From contig NZ_FOEE01000001.1 of NCBI RefSeq assembly GCF_900110555.1, positions 434,001-498,000 of the forward strand: DNA of 64,000 bases. Reading direction: 5' to 3'. Source of the stretch: Trujillonella endophytica. Its GTDB lineage: Bacteria > Actinomycetota > Actinomycetes > Mycobacteriales > Geodermatophilaceae. The translations under genes were made by a program, and so were the position numbers. Under the pieces are notes generated by a model. The model searched no databases. It was not told the DNA's origin and worked only from the letters and a program-made list of their open reading frames with translations. Positions within the stretch are counted from its first letter, which is position 1. Each line of letters starts with the position of its first letter. Shown piece by piece: positions 30,901 through 39,192 of this stretch.

Positions 30901-33117
30901 ATGACTTCCGACGCCGGCCCGGAGCCGAGCCTGCAGGACGCCGCCCTCACCAGCGGCGCCTCGTTCTGGACGGTCGAGGGCGAGGGCATCGCCCCCTTCT
31001 GGCTGACCGACGGGCCGCACGGCATCCGCAAGCAGGTCGGGTCCCCGGACCACCTGGGGCTGGGCGCGAGCGAGCCGGCGACGTGCTTCCCGCCCGCGGT
31101 GGGGCTGGCGCAGTCCTGGGACCCGGGGCTGGCCGCCGAGGTGGGTGCGGCGCTCGGGCGGGAGGCGCAGGCGCTGGGGGTCGGCGTGCTGCTCGGACCG
31201 GGCGTGAACCTCAAGCGCGACCCCCGCGGCGGCCGGAACTTCGAGTACCTCTCCGAGGACCCGGTGCTGACCGGGACGCTGGCCGCCGCCTGGGTCCGGG
31301 GCGTGCAGAGCGAGGGCGTGGGCACCGCGCTGAAGCACTTCGCCGGCAACGAGGCCGAGCACGACCGGATGCGCGCCAGCTCCGACGTGGACGAGCGGCC
31401 GCTGCGCGAGGTGTACCTGCGGGCCTTCCAGCGGGTCGTCGAGGACGCGCGGCCGTGGACCGTGATGAGCGCCTACAACAAGGTCAACGGCGTTCCCGCC
31501 TCCGAGGACCCGTGGCTGCTCACCGAGGTCCTGCGCGGGGAGTGGGGCTTCGAGGGTGCGGTGGTCAGCGACTGGGGTGCGGTGGCCGACCGGGTCGCGG
31601 CCGTCGCGGCGGGCCTGGACCTGCAGATGCCCGGACCGGACCCGGACGGCGACGCCGGTCTGCTGGCCGCGGTCGCCGAGGGCCGGCTGGATCCCGCGGC
31701 GCTGCGGCGGGCCGCCCGGCGGGTGGCGGAGCTCGCGGCGCGGGTGGCCGCCTCCCGCCGTCCGGACGCCGCGTTCGACGTCGACGGCCATCACGAGCTG
31801 GCCCGCCGGGTCGCGGCCGGCTGCGTGGTGCTCCTCAAGAACGACGGCGGCGTCCTGCCGCTGGCGCCCGCCTCGTCCGTCGCCGTCATCGGCGAGTTCG
31901 CGGAGCTGCCGCGCTACCAGGGCGGGGGCAGCTCGCACGTCACCCCCACCCGCGTCGACGTCCCGCTGGAGGAGCTCCGGAGCCGCCTGGGGGACGTGCG
32001 GGCCGCCCGCGGGTTCAGCACCGACGGGACCGGGGACGCCGACGCCCTCCGCGCCGAGGCCGTCGAGGTGGCCCGCGCCGCGCAGGTCGCCGTCCTGTTC
32101 GTCGGGCTCGCCGCGCGGCAGGAGTCCGAGGGCTTCGACCGCGAGTCCATCGAGCTGCCCGCCGACCAGCTCGACCTCGTCCGCGCGGTCGCCGCGGTGC
32201 AGCCGCGGACGGTGCTGGTGCTCTCCTCCGGCGGGGTGGTGCGGCTCGCGCCGGTCGTGGACCTGGTCCCCGCGATCCTGGACGGCGCGCTGCTGGGACA
32301 GGCCGGGGGAGCGGCGCTCGCGGACGTCCTGGTGGGCGCGGTGAACCCCTCGGGGAAGCTCGCCGAGACCGTGCCGCAGCGCCTGCAGGACGTGCCGGCC
32401 TATCTCGACTTCCCGGGCGAGTTCTCCCGGCACCGCTACGGCGAGGGCCTGCACGTCGGGCACCGCTGGTACGACGCCCGGGGCATCGACGTGACCTTCC
32501 CCTTCGGCCACGGCCTCTCCTACACGACCTTCGACGTCTCCGGCCTCGCGCTGACCGCCGCTGACGAGGGCATCACGGCCACGATCACGGTGACCAACAC
32601 CGGCGACCGGGCCGGCCGCGAGGTCGTGCAGTTCTACGTGGGCGTGCCCGGCTCGGCGGTGCAGCGCCCCGTGCGCCAGCTCGCCGGCTTCGCCGGGGTG
32701 ACGCTGGCGCCGGGGGAGAGCCGGCAGGCGACGGCGTTGCTGCGCCGCGCCGACCTCGCCTACTGGCATCCGAAGGCGCAGCGCTGGGTCCTGGAGCCCG
32801 CCGGCTACGAGGTGTCCGCCGGCGTCTCCAGCCGGGACCTGCGCGCCACCGCGACCGTCCGGGTCGAGGGCGACGACGTCCGGCTGCCGGTCACCGCCGA
32901 GACGACCCTCGGGGAGCTCATGGCCGACCCCGAGGCCGCGGCGGCGATGGCCCCGATGCTCGGCGCCCTGACCGGGGGATCGGGTGTCGGGTCGGGGGAG
33001 GCCCTCGGCACCGACATGGCCCGGATGATCGCGTCGATCCCGCTCGGACGCCTCGACGCCCTGCGCGGCGCCCGCGAGGGGAAGCGGCCGGCGGACGCGC
33101 CGGAGGACGCCCGCTGA
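30901..33117 (+). CDS. Glycoside hydrolase family 3 beta-glucosidase-like enzyme
   Basis: This 738-residue cytoplasmic protein has GAGAGGA before the ATG and no signal peptide. GH3 features in order: LTDGPHGIRKQ at the N-terminus, LGPGVNLKRDPRGGRNFEYL, VGTALKHFAGNE, and VVSDWGAV carrying the nucleophile Asp224. Then comes the second domain (LPLAPASSVAVIGEF, YQGGGSSHVTPTRV), and a C-terminal fibronectin-III-like domain (AGREVVQFYVGVPGSAVQRP). The likely activity is exo-beta-glucosidase or related. Its intracellular location suggests hydrolysis of imported oligosaccharides or glycosides. Confidence 0.92.
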   Translation: MTSDAGPEPSLQDAALTSGASFWTVEGEGIAPFWLTDGPHGIRKQVGSPDHLGLGASEPATCFPPAVGLAQSWDPGLAAEVGAALGREAQALGVGVLLGPGVNLKRDPRGGRNFEYLSEDPVLTGTLAAAWVRGVQSEGVGTALKHFAGNEAEHDRMRASSDVDERPLREVYLRAFQRVVEDARPWTVMSAYNKVNGVPASEDPWLLTEVLRGEWGFEGAVVSDWGAVADRVAAVAAGLDLQMPGPDPDGDAGLLAAVAEGRLDPAALRRAARRVAELAARVAASRRPDAAFDVDGHHELARRVAAGCVVLLKNDGGVLPLAPASSVAVIGEFAELPRYQGGGSSHVTPTRVDVPLEELRSRLGDVRAARGFSTDGTGDADALRAEAVEVARAAQVAVLFVGLAARQESEGFDRESIELPADQLDLVRAVAAVQPRTVLVLSSGGVVRLAPVVDLVPAILDGALLGQAGGAALADVLVGAVNPSGKLAETVPQRLQDVPAYLDFPGEFSRHRYGEGLHVGHRWYDARGIDVTFPFGHGLSYTTFDVSGLALTAADEGITATITVTNTGDRAGREVVQFYVGVPGSAVQRPVRQLAGFAGVTLAPGESRQATALLRRADLAYWHPKAQRWVLEPAGYEVSAGVSSRDLRATATVRVEGDDVRLPVTAETTLGELMADPEAAAAMAPMLGALTGGSGVGSGEALGTDMARMIASIPLGRLDALRGAREGKRPADAPEDAR

Positions 33118-33136
33118 CGGGCCGGGACGCCGTCCC

Positions 33137-33595
33137 TCAGCGACCCTGGCGCGCCCGGTACCGCTCCGCCCGCCTGGCGGCGGCCGCGCGGCGGCGCTGG
33201 GAGGCGAGCGCCTCCCGGCCGGCCGAGATGCGGTCGCGTCCGGCCTGGGCGCTGCCGATCGGGTAGCCGGCCTTGCGGACCCGGTTCTCCACCGTCTCGG
33301 ACATGTAGGCGACCGCGAAGAACGTGCCCAGGATCAGGCCGATGAGCGCGGTCATGCAGCGCAGCCACAGCGGGCCGGGGACGAGCACGACGACCAGCGC
33401 GATGGGCACCGACAGCTGGACCAGCGTGCGGGCGACGTGGCGCAGGCCCCAGGTGCGGGTGGTGACGTCGTGCAGGACCCAGCTCCGGTGCCGGGCGGGG
33501 AGCCCCGCGCCGAACGCGTAGAGCACCCAGCGCAGCGGGTTCGGCCGGACGAGCGGTTCGGTCAGGACGGGGGTCTCGACCACCGGGCGGGTCAT
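33137..33595 (-). CDS. DUF5313 family membrane protein
   Basis: This 152-residue protein begins in an ATGA overlap with the upstream MarR gene. VRPNPLRWVLYAFGAGLPARH near residue 16, then two hydrophobic segments (VQLSVPIALVVVLVPGPLWL and MTALIGLILGTFFAVAYM), followed by a basic tail (RRRAAAARRAERYRARQGR). The pattern fits the actinobacterial DUF5313 family, of unknown function. It is probably an inner-membrane protein under the control of the co-transcribed OhrR-like regulator. Confidence 0.78.
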   Translation of the reverse strand: MTRPVVETPVLTEPLVRPNPLRWVLYAFGAGLPARHRSWVLHDVTTRTWGLRHVARTLVQLSVPIALVVVLVPGPLWLRCMTALIGLILGTFFAVAYMSETVENRVRKAGYPIGSAQAGRDRISAGREALASQRRRAAAARRAERYRARQGR

Positions 33596-34098
33596 GCCGG
33601 CACCTCCTGGGCGCGGTCGACGGGCGGGGGAGCGGCGAGCGCCGCCTGGGCGGCGGCGTTGACCCGGGTCAGCGCCTGCTGCAGCGCCAGGAGCTCCTCG
33701 ACCGGCAGGCCCAGGTGCTCGACGATGCCGGCGGGGATGCGCTCGGCCCGCTCGCGCAGCGCCCGGCCCGTGTCGGTCAGGGCGATGGCGAGGCTGCGCT
33801 CGTCGCGGGCGTCGCGGTCGCGGCGGACGTAGCCGGCCGCCTCCAGGCGCTTGACCAGGGGGGACAGGGTGCCGGGGTCCAGCTGGAGGAGCCGGCTGAG
33901 GTCCTTGAGCGCGAGCGGGCCGTGCTGCCACAACGCGAGCATCACGAGGTACTGCGGATGGGTGAGCCCCATGGGCTCCAGCCACGGCCGGTAGACCGAG
34001 ACGACGGTCCGGGCCGCGACCGACAGCGCGAAGCAGACCTGTCGCTCGAGGGCCAGGGGGTCGCCCGCCGGCAGGTCGGGGTCCGGAATGGGGGTCAC
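33592..34098 (-). CDS. MarR family regulator, OhrR-like
   Basis: There are 168 residues from a GTG. The N-terminal LERQVCFALSVAAR places a cysteine exactly where OhrR has its peroxide-sensing Cys. The winged helix follows (LTHPQYLVMLALWQHGPLAL, LDPGTLSPLVKRLEAAGYV, RDERSLAIALTDTGRAL with the beta-wing). OhrR represses organic-hydroperoxide resistance genes until its Cys is oxidised. No ohr gene is adjacent; its neighbours are DUF5313 and a divergent LLM oxidoreductase, so those may be its targets. Confidence 0.87.
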   Translation of the reverse strand: MTPIPDPDLPAGDPLALERQVCFALSVAARTVVSVYRPWLEPMGLTHPQYLVMLALWQHGPLALKDLSRLLQLDPGTLSPLVKRLEAAGYVRRDRDARDERSLAIALTDTGRALRERAERIPAGIVEHLGLPVEELLALQQALTRVNAAAQAALAAPPPVDRAQEVPA

Positions 34099-34112
34099 AG
34101 CTCCACTGTAGG

Positions 34113-34123
34113 CCAACCATTGG
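34113..34123. promoter_or_regulatory. Small dyad between the MarR gene and the divergent LLM gene
   Basis: CCAA-CCA-TTGG is a short perfect dyad in the 89-base shared spacer, 14 bases upstream of the MarR start. Its A+T content and place suit a MarR/OhrR operator. It is short, so the call is tentative. Confidence 0.35.
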
Positions 34124-34187
34124 GGCGCCAAGCGATGTCGCCGGGTGAGTCCGGTCTCCTGTCGGTGGCGCGCTCGATACTGGCGCG

Positions 34188-35069
34188 GTGACCCTCGACC
34201 TCTCGGCCGTCGTGCTCCCCGACCGGCATCCGGTGTCCACGTTCCTGGACGACGTCCGGGCCGTGGAGGCGGCGGGCGTGCGCACCGCCTGGACCTATGA
34301 CCACCTGCGCTGGCCGCTGCTGGCGGACGCACCGTGGTACGGCGCCGTGCCGCTGCTGGCCGCGGCGGCCGTCGTCACCGAGCGGGTGCGGCTGGGCACG
34401 CTGGTCGCCTCGCCGAACTTCCGCCACCCCGTGCCGTTCGCCAAGGAGCTGATGACGCTGGACCAGCTCTCCGGCGGCCGGCTCGAGGTGGGGGTGGGGG
34501 TGGGCACCGAGGGGCCCGACGCCCGGGTGCTGGGGGAGCCGCCGCGGAGCCGGGCGGGGCGCGCCGACCGGTTCGCCGAGTGGCTGTCGCTGCTGGACCG
34601 GCTGCTCACCGACCCGGTGACGACGGCGCGGGGCACCGAGTACTCGGCGGTCGAGGCCGCCACGATCCCCGGCTGCGCGCAGCGGCCGCGATTGCCGCTG
34701 ACGGTGGCGGCGGCGGGTCCGCGGGCCCTGCGCCTGGCCGCCCGGCACGGCGCGTCCTGGGTCACCTACGGCCCCTTCGGCGCCGACGTCGCGCCGGAGG
34801 AGTGGTTCTCCGCGGTGGCCGAGCAGAGCGGCCGGCTGGGCGACGTCCTGGCCGAGGAGGGGCGCGCGCCCTCGGCGCTGCGCCGGATCGTGCTGGTGGG
34901 GCTCGAGCTGGCGTGGCCCTACGAGAGCCGGGAGCGCTACCGGGACACGCTCGGGCGCCTGGCCGACGCGGGCATCGACGAGGTCGCGGTGCACTGGCCG
35001 CGGCCCGACGACGGACGCGGCGTCCCGGCGGCGGCCCTGCCCGACGTACTGGCCGCACACGGGCTGTGA
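34188..35069 (+). CDS. LLM class F420- or flavin-dependent oxidoreductase
   Basis: This 293-residue TIM-barrel protein has TAWTYDHLRWPLLADAPWYG near residue 34, VTERVRLGTLVASPNFRHPV and ELMTLDQLSGGRLEVGVGVG. That is the typical layout of short F420-dependent LLM enzymes in actinobacteria. VAAAGPRALRLAARHGASWV is the C-terminal cofactor segment. It starts with a GTG. It lies alone, divergent from the MarR-type regulator with a shared promoter region. Its substrate is unknown. Confidence 0.85.
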   Translation: MTLDLSAVVLPDRHPVSTFLDDVRAVEAAGVRTAWTYDHLRWPLLADAPWYGAVPLLAAAAVVTERVRLGTLVASPNFRHPVPFAKELMTLDQLSGGRLEVGVGVGTEGPDARVLGEPPRSRAGRADRFAEWLSLLDRLLTDPVTTARGTEYSAVEAATIPGCAQRPRLPLTVAAAGPRALRLAARHGASWVTYGPFGADVAPEEWFSAVAEQSGRLGDVLAEEGRAPSALRRIVLVGLELAWPYESRERYRDTLGRLADAGIDEVAVHWPRPDDGRGVPAAALPDVLAAHGL

Positions 35070-35102
35070 GCGGGTGACGGCCTCGACGGGGGTAGCGTCG
35101 GT

Positions 35103-35198
35103 GTGGTGAAGGCCACGTCGCGGCGGGATCCCCTGACGGCCCCGCGCCCCGGCGACCGCCTCGGCCGGGCCGGGACCGTCGCGCGGGTGACGGCGTGA
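35103..35198 (+). CDS. Possible 31-residue leader ORF before the MEDS/ATPase gene
   Basis: GTG-GTG-AAG opens a short frame that ends in a TGA overlapping the GTG start of the next gene (GTGA). The peptide is Arg-rich (VKATSRRDPLTAPRPGD at its start) and has no similarity I recognise. The only support is the precise stop-start overlap; there is no good ribosome binding site. Confidence 0.25.
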   Translation: MVKATSRRDPLTAPRPGDRLGRAGTVARVTA

Positions 35199-36130
35199 GC
35201 CGGGTGCGCCCCACGGGCGCCTGGGACGGGACCCGGTTCGCGCACGAGGGCTTCGTGTACGGCACCGACCACGAACTCGTCCACCGGGTGGTGCCGTTCG
35301 TGCTCGAGGGTTTCTCGCGGGACGAACCGGTGCTGGTCGTCGCCGGGGAGCGGGTGCGCAGCCTCCTGGCCGCGCACCTGGGACCGGACCTCGGCCGGCT
35401 CGCGCTCTTCGCCGCCGCGGAGACCTGGTACCAGGGCGGCGCCCGGACGCTGCAGGCCTACGACCGTGACCTGCGCGGCCTGCGGGCGACGACGCCGCAC
35501 TGGCGGCTGGCCGCCGAGCCGGTGTGGCTGGCCGCCGAGGACGGCCGCGAGTGGAGCCGCTTCGAATCGGTCGCCAACCGCTGCTACGACGACATGCCGT
35601 ACTACAGCCTCTGCCTGCACGACCGGCGGCGGCTGCCCGCCGACGTGCTGGACGCCGTGGCCCGCACGCACCCGCTCACCTGGGGCGAGGGCACGCCGGT
35701 GCCGGCGGCGGAGTACGAGGAGCCGGGGGTCTTCCTCCGATCGGTGCAGCCCGCGTGGGCGCCGCGGCCGGCCGGCGCGGAGGTGCTCGTGGTGACCTCC
35801 CCGTGGTCGGCCCGCCGCCAGACGTGCGCGCTCGTGCCGGACGACCGGCGCGCTCGCGTCGGCGACGTCGTCCTGGCCACCCACGAACTCCTCCTCAACT
35901 CGCTGACCGTGGCCCCGTACGCGGAGCTGACCACGTGGATGGAGGGCGACGTCTTCGTCGTCGAGGTCTCCGACTCCGGTCCGGGGCTGCCCGACGAGAC
36001 GCGGGGGTACGTGCCGCCCGACCCCGGTGACGGCCCGCACGGGATGTGGCTGGCGTGGAGCCTGGCCGACGACGCCGCGGTGCGCTCCGGGCCGGACGGC
36101 ACCGCGATCCGGCTCTACTTCGGCCCCTGA
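35195..36130 (+). CDS. MEDS sensor domain protein with anti-sigma-type ATPase
   Basis: This 311-residue protein has an N-terminal MEDS-like domain (about 1-165: HEGFVYGTDHELVHRVVPFV, EPVLVVAGERVRSLLAAHLG, EWSRFESVANRCYDDMPYYS). This domain is found in DcmR-type sensors. It is followed by a HATPase_c_2 module (about 185-311: LATHELLLNSLTVAPYAELT N-box, VEVSDSGPGLPDE, GPHGMWLAWSLADDAAV). There is no phospho-accepting His-box, so it resembles serine-protein kinase anti-sigma factors (RsbW/SpoIIAB-like). It probably tunes an alternative sigma factor in response to a small molecule. No sigma or anti-anti-sigma gene is adjacent. Confidence 0.82.
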   Translation: MSRVRPTGAWDGTRFAHEGFVYGTDHELVHRVVPFVLEGFSRDEPVLVVAGERVRSLLAAHLGPDLGRLALFAAAETWYQGGARTLQAYDRDLRGLRATTPHWRLAAEPVWLAAEDGREWSRFESVANRCYDDMPYYSLCLHDRRRLPADVLDAVARTHPLTWGEGTPVPAAEYEEPGVFLRSVQPAWAPRPAGAEVLVVTSPWSARRQTCALVPDDRRARVGDVVLATHELLLNSLTVAPYAELTTWMEGDVFVVEVSDSGPGLPDETRGYVPPDPGDGPHGMWLAWSLADDAAVRSGPDGTAIRLYFGP

Positions 36131-36215
36131 GCCGATGCGGCTCCCCGGCCCGCGATGGGGTAGGCAGGACCGGAGCACGTAGGAGCCCCCGCGAGGGGCG
36201 GACAGGGGGTGGCCC

Positions 36216-37223
36216 GTGGACCGGGAGCAGTGGAGCCGGGTGGTGGAGGCCGCGACGCGCGCGCCGTCCATCCACAACACGCAGCCCTGGTCGTTCTCCG
36301 TGACCGGGGATCGCCTCGACGTGCGGACCGACGCCGCGCGGGCGCTGCACACGCTGGACCGCACGGGCCGGCAGCGGGTGATCAGCTGCGGGGTCGCGGT
36401 GGAGTTCGCGGTCGTCGCGCTGCGGGCCGAGGGCGTGGACGTGGCGGTGGAGCTGCAGCCGGACCCGGCGTCCCCGGAGCTCCTGGCCACCCTGACCGTG
36501 ACCGGCCCGCGGGAGGTGTCCGAGGCCGACCGCGCGCTCGGCGCCGCGATCGCCAGCCGGCACACCGAGCGCGCGCCGTTCCGGGCCCAGGCCGTGCCCG
36601 CCGAGGTGGTCGACGACCTGCAGCGCGCCGCGGGCACGTTCTCGGTGTGGCTCAAGCCGATCACCGAGGCCGACGAGGAGGTCGCGACCGCGTTCCTGGT
36701 GGCCCGGGCTGAGGAGCTCGAGCAGAGCGAGCCGGAGTACGTGGAGGAGCTGCAGCGGTGGCTGCGCACCGACCCGGCGGCGACGGACGGCATCCCGGTC
36801 GTCTCGGTGCCGGCCGAGGACCCGGCGACCCGCCCGTCGAACTGGCTGATCCGCGACTTCGCCGTCGGCACCCGGCCGGCGGACCGGTCGCCTTTTCACA
36901 ACCCCGACGACCCCGACGCGCCCCCGCCGGCGGTCGAGCGGCCGACGGTCGTGCTGGTGGGCACCGACAACGACGACGAGATCGCCTGGCTGACCGCGGG
37001 GCGGGCGCTCGGGCAGGTGCTGCTGCGGGCGACCGTGGCCGGGCTGGCCGCGTCGCCGCTGACCCAGGCGCTGGACTGGCCGGCCACCCGCACCCAGCTG
37101 CGGGGCCGGCTGTCGCTGGTCGGGCACCCGCAGATGCTGCTGCGGCTGGGCTACCCGAGCAGCGACCGGACGCCGTCGACCAACCGGCGCCCGGTCGCCG
37201 AGGTGCTCACCTTCGCGGACTGA
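36216..37223 (+). CDS. Acg-type nitroreductase family protein
   Basis: This 335-residue protein has a GTG start. The N-terminal RAPSIHNTQPWSFSVTGDRL is the hallmark of Acg/Rv3131-type actinobacterial nitroreductases. DRTGRQRVISCGVAVEFAVV and RHTERAPFRAQAVP follow; AGRALGQVLLRATVAGLAAS and HPQMLLRLGYPSSDRTPSTN form the second half. In mycobacteria these dormancy-linked proteins bind FMN poorly or sequester it. A role in hypoxia/redox stress is inferred from family, not from a visible DosR site. Confidence 0.87.
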   Translation: MDREQWSRVVEAATRAPSIHNTQPWSFSVTGDRLDVRTDAARALHTLDRTGRQRVISCGVAVEFAVVALRAEGVDVAVELQPDPASPELLATLTVTGPREVSEADRALGAAIASRHTERAPFRAQAVPAEVVDDLQRAAGTFSVWLKPITEADEEVATAFLVARAEELEQSEPEYVEELQRWLRTDPAATDGIPVVSVPAEDPATRPSNWLIRDFAVGTRPADRSPFHNPDDPDAPPPAVERPTVVLVGTDNDDEIAWLTAGRALGQVLLRATVAGLAASPLTQALDWPATRTQLRGRLSLVGHPQMLLRLGYPSSDRTPSTNRRPVAEVLTFAD

Positions 37224-37253
37224 GGCCGAGCCCCGGCGGGGCTCCCGCCGGGG

Positions 37254-37952
37254 TCAGGCCAGAGGGTCGGCGCCGCCGAGCGTGCCGACCGTGGACAGGA
37301 CGGCGAGGCGCGCGAACAGCTCCTCGGCGTACCAGCCCTCTCGGGCGGTGCGCTCGACGACCGCGGCGTGCGGGGCCCGGTCGTAGGCGAAGGAGTTCAG
37401 CGCGGCCGCGGACTCCCACACGCTGAACGTGCCCTGCAGCCCGAGCGGGGCCTCCCCGATGCCCAGCGCCATCCGCAGCCCGGGGGAGCGGTGCAGGTCC
37501 GCCGAGACCGGAGGCACCGCCGCCCAGAAGCGCGCGGCCCGGCGGGGCACCAGCCGGGCGCGGGTGACCGCGGCGACCGGGCCCGCCCAGCGGGCCGGGC
37601 GGGGGCGGCCGAAGGGCTCGCGTCGCGACCACAGGCCGCGCGAGGTCAGCGGCCGCAGCCGCGCCGACCACTCCTCGTCGGCGAACGCGCGCCAGCCGGC
37701 CACCGGCCGCCCGCGGTCGCCGGCGTCGGCCGCCACGTCGTCGTCCCAGACGGCGAGCAGCCCCCAGCGCCGGGGATCGGCGTCGCGCACCGTGAAGGTG
37801 CGCCCGCTGCCGGTGCCCAGCAGCTTGGCGAACCGCAGCCCCGGAATTCGGCGCAGCCGGGGGCGGTCGGTGGCCATGTGCGCGATCGCGCGACCGATCC
37901 CCCGCCCGGACACGCCCCACAGGTGCAGCGTCACGAGCGGGGGAGCGGGCAC
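37254..37952 (-). CDS. Spheroidene monooxygenase (CrtA)-like protein
   Basis: This is a 232-residue protein from a GTG. LHLWGVSGRGIGRAIAHM, PGLRFAKLLGTGSGRTFTV and QGTFSVWESAAALNSFAYDR resemble CrtA-type spheroidene monooxygenases, whose C-terminal FSVWxS...FAY motif is distinctive. CrtA is a haem protein that oxidises carotenoids. No carotenoid gene is near, and many actinobacterial homologues are just called monooxygenase. So the fold is likely, the substrate open. Confidence 0.75.
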   Translation of the reverse strand: MPAPPLVTLHLWGVSGRGIGRAIAHMATDRPRLRRIPGLRFAKLLGTGSGRTFTVRDADPRRWGLLAVWDDDVAADAGDRGRPVAGWRAFADEEWSARLRPLTSRGLWSRREPFGRPRPARWAGPVAAVTRARLVPRRAARFWAAVPPVSADLHRSPGLRMALGIGEAPLGLQGTFSVWESAAALNSFAYDRAPHAAVVERTAREGWYAEELFARLAVLSTVGTLGGADPLA

Positions 37953-37975
37953 GCCGTCGAGCTCTCCCCGAGGGG

Positions 37976-39112
37976 TCAGAGCGGGTCGACCGAGTCGGCC
38001 TGCATCCCGCGCTGACCGCGGCTGGCCTCGAACGCGACCCGCTGACCCTCCTGGAGCTCGCGGTAGCCACCGCGGTCGGGGATGGCGGAGAAGTGCACGA
38101 AGACGTCGTCGCCGCCGTCGTCGGGGGTGATGAACCCGAACCCCTTCTCGGCGTTGAACCAGTTCACGGTGCCCTGCCCGCGACCACCGCCACCGCCGCC
38201 GCCGGAGGGACGCCGGGCCGGCCGCTCGTCGCGGCCGCGGGCGGGCCGGTCGGAGCCGCCACGCTCGGGGCGCCCGCCGCGGCCGCCCCCGCCGCCACCG
38301 ACGACGCGCACGCCCTCGGCCTGCATGCCGCGCTGGCCGCGGACGGCGTCGAACTCGACGCGCTGGCCCTCCTCGAGCTCGCGGTAGCCGTCGGAGTCGA
38401 TCGCGGAGAAGTGAACGAACACGTCCTCGCCGCCGTCGTCGGGCTGGATGAACCCGAAGCCCTTGTCCGCGTCGAAGCGCGCGACGGTGCCCTGCGCCCG
38501 CCCGCCGCGGCCGCCGCCGGGCTCGAACCGGCTGCGCTCCGTACGCCCACCGCGCTCCGGCCGTCCGCCGCGGCCGCCCCCGCCGCCACCGACGACGCGG
38601 ACGCCCTCGGCCTGCATGCCGCGCTGGCCGCGGACGGCGTCGAACTCGACGCGCTGGCCCTCCTCGAGCTCGCGGTAGCCGTCGGAGTCGATCGCGGAGA
38701 AGTGGACGAACACGTCCTCGCCGCCGTCGTCGGGCTGGATGAACCCGAAGCCCTTCTCGGCGTTGAACCGCGCGACGGTGCCCTGCGACCGGCCACCGGA
38801 GGCGCGCCCGGCACCGCGGTCGTCCCGATCCCGGCGGTCGTCGCGACGGTCGTCCCGGCGCTCACCCCGCTCGGCCCGCTCGCCCCCGGGCCGGCCCCCG
38901 CCGCCGCCCACCTGGCGCACGCGGTCGGCCTGCAACCCGCGCTGGCCCTGACTGGCCTCGAACTCCACCGTCGCGCCCTCGTCGAGGCTGCGGAACCCGC
39001 CGTCGTCCTCGATGGCGGAGAAGTGGACGAAGACGTCGTCCCCACCGTCGTCCGGGGCGATGAAACCGAACCCCTTCTCGGCGTTGAACCACGTGACCGT
39101 GCCCTGCGGCAT
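37976..39112 (-). CDS. Protein with four tandem cold-shock domains and RGG-like linkers
   Basis: This is a 378-residue protein from the ATG at 39112. Four complete cold-shock domains lie at about residues 2-67, 109-174, 206-271 and 312-376. Each has RNP1 (KGFGFI) and RNP2 (VFVHF) and the downstream QRG-QA pattern. The outer two keep the Trp in TVTWFN/TVNWFN; in the inner two it is Arg (TVARFN, TVARFD). Linkers of 34-42 residues are rich in Gly, Arg, Asp and Glu ([26 protein letters not shown]). Bacterial Csp proteins normally have one domain of about 67 residues. It is a likely RNA chaperone able to contact several RNA sites. Domains 2 and 3 are almost identical in DNA. It is monocistronic and divergent from the Mug gene. 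Confidence 0.92.
   Translation of the reverse strand: MPQGTVTWFNAEKGFGFIAPDDGGDDVFVHFSAIEDDGGFRSLDEGATVEFEASQGQRGLQADRVRQVGGGGGRPGGERAERGERRDDRRDDRRDRDDRGAGRASGGRSQGTVARFNAEKGFGFIQPDDGGEDVFVHFSAIDSDGYRELEEGQRVEFDAVRGQRGMQAEGVRVVGGGGGGRGGRPERGGRTERSRFEPGGGRGGRAQGTVARFDADKGFGFIQPDDGGEDVFVHFSAIDSDGYRELEEGQRVEFDAVRGQRGMQAEGVRVVGGGGGGRGGRPERGGSDRPARGRDERPARRPSGGGGGGGRGQGTVNWFNAEKGFGFITPDDGGDDVFVHFSAIPDRGGYRELQEGQRVAFEASRGQRGMQADSVDPL
38274..38496. repeat. 223-base direct repeat, copy encoding cold-shock domain 3
   Basis: The segment 38274-38496 recurs at 38565-38787 (offset 291) with two single-base differences over the first ~185 bases and a cluster of changes at 38465-38479, which encode FDADKG instead of FNAEKG. 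This is far more alike at nucleotide level, including silent positions, than either is to domains 1 or 4. Confidence 0.85.
38565..38787. repeat. 223-base direct repeat, copy encoding cold-shock domain 2
   Basis: This is the partner of 38274-38496. It covers the whole domain and the adjoining poly-Gly part of the linker. A recent tandem duplication or gene conversion within the gene explains it. Confidence 0.85.
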
Positions 39113-39192
39113 CTGCGCTCCTGCTCTCGTCCGTCCCTGCACCGGGTACCTACCCCGCTCGCGCGGGGCGCACCCGCGGAGAACGGTGCCAG

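Noticed and set aside
34485-34514. G-runs in the LLM gene as a functional G-quadruplex
   Set aside because: They encode the Val-Gly-Val-Gly stretch of the conserved family motif and are explained by coding constraint.
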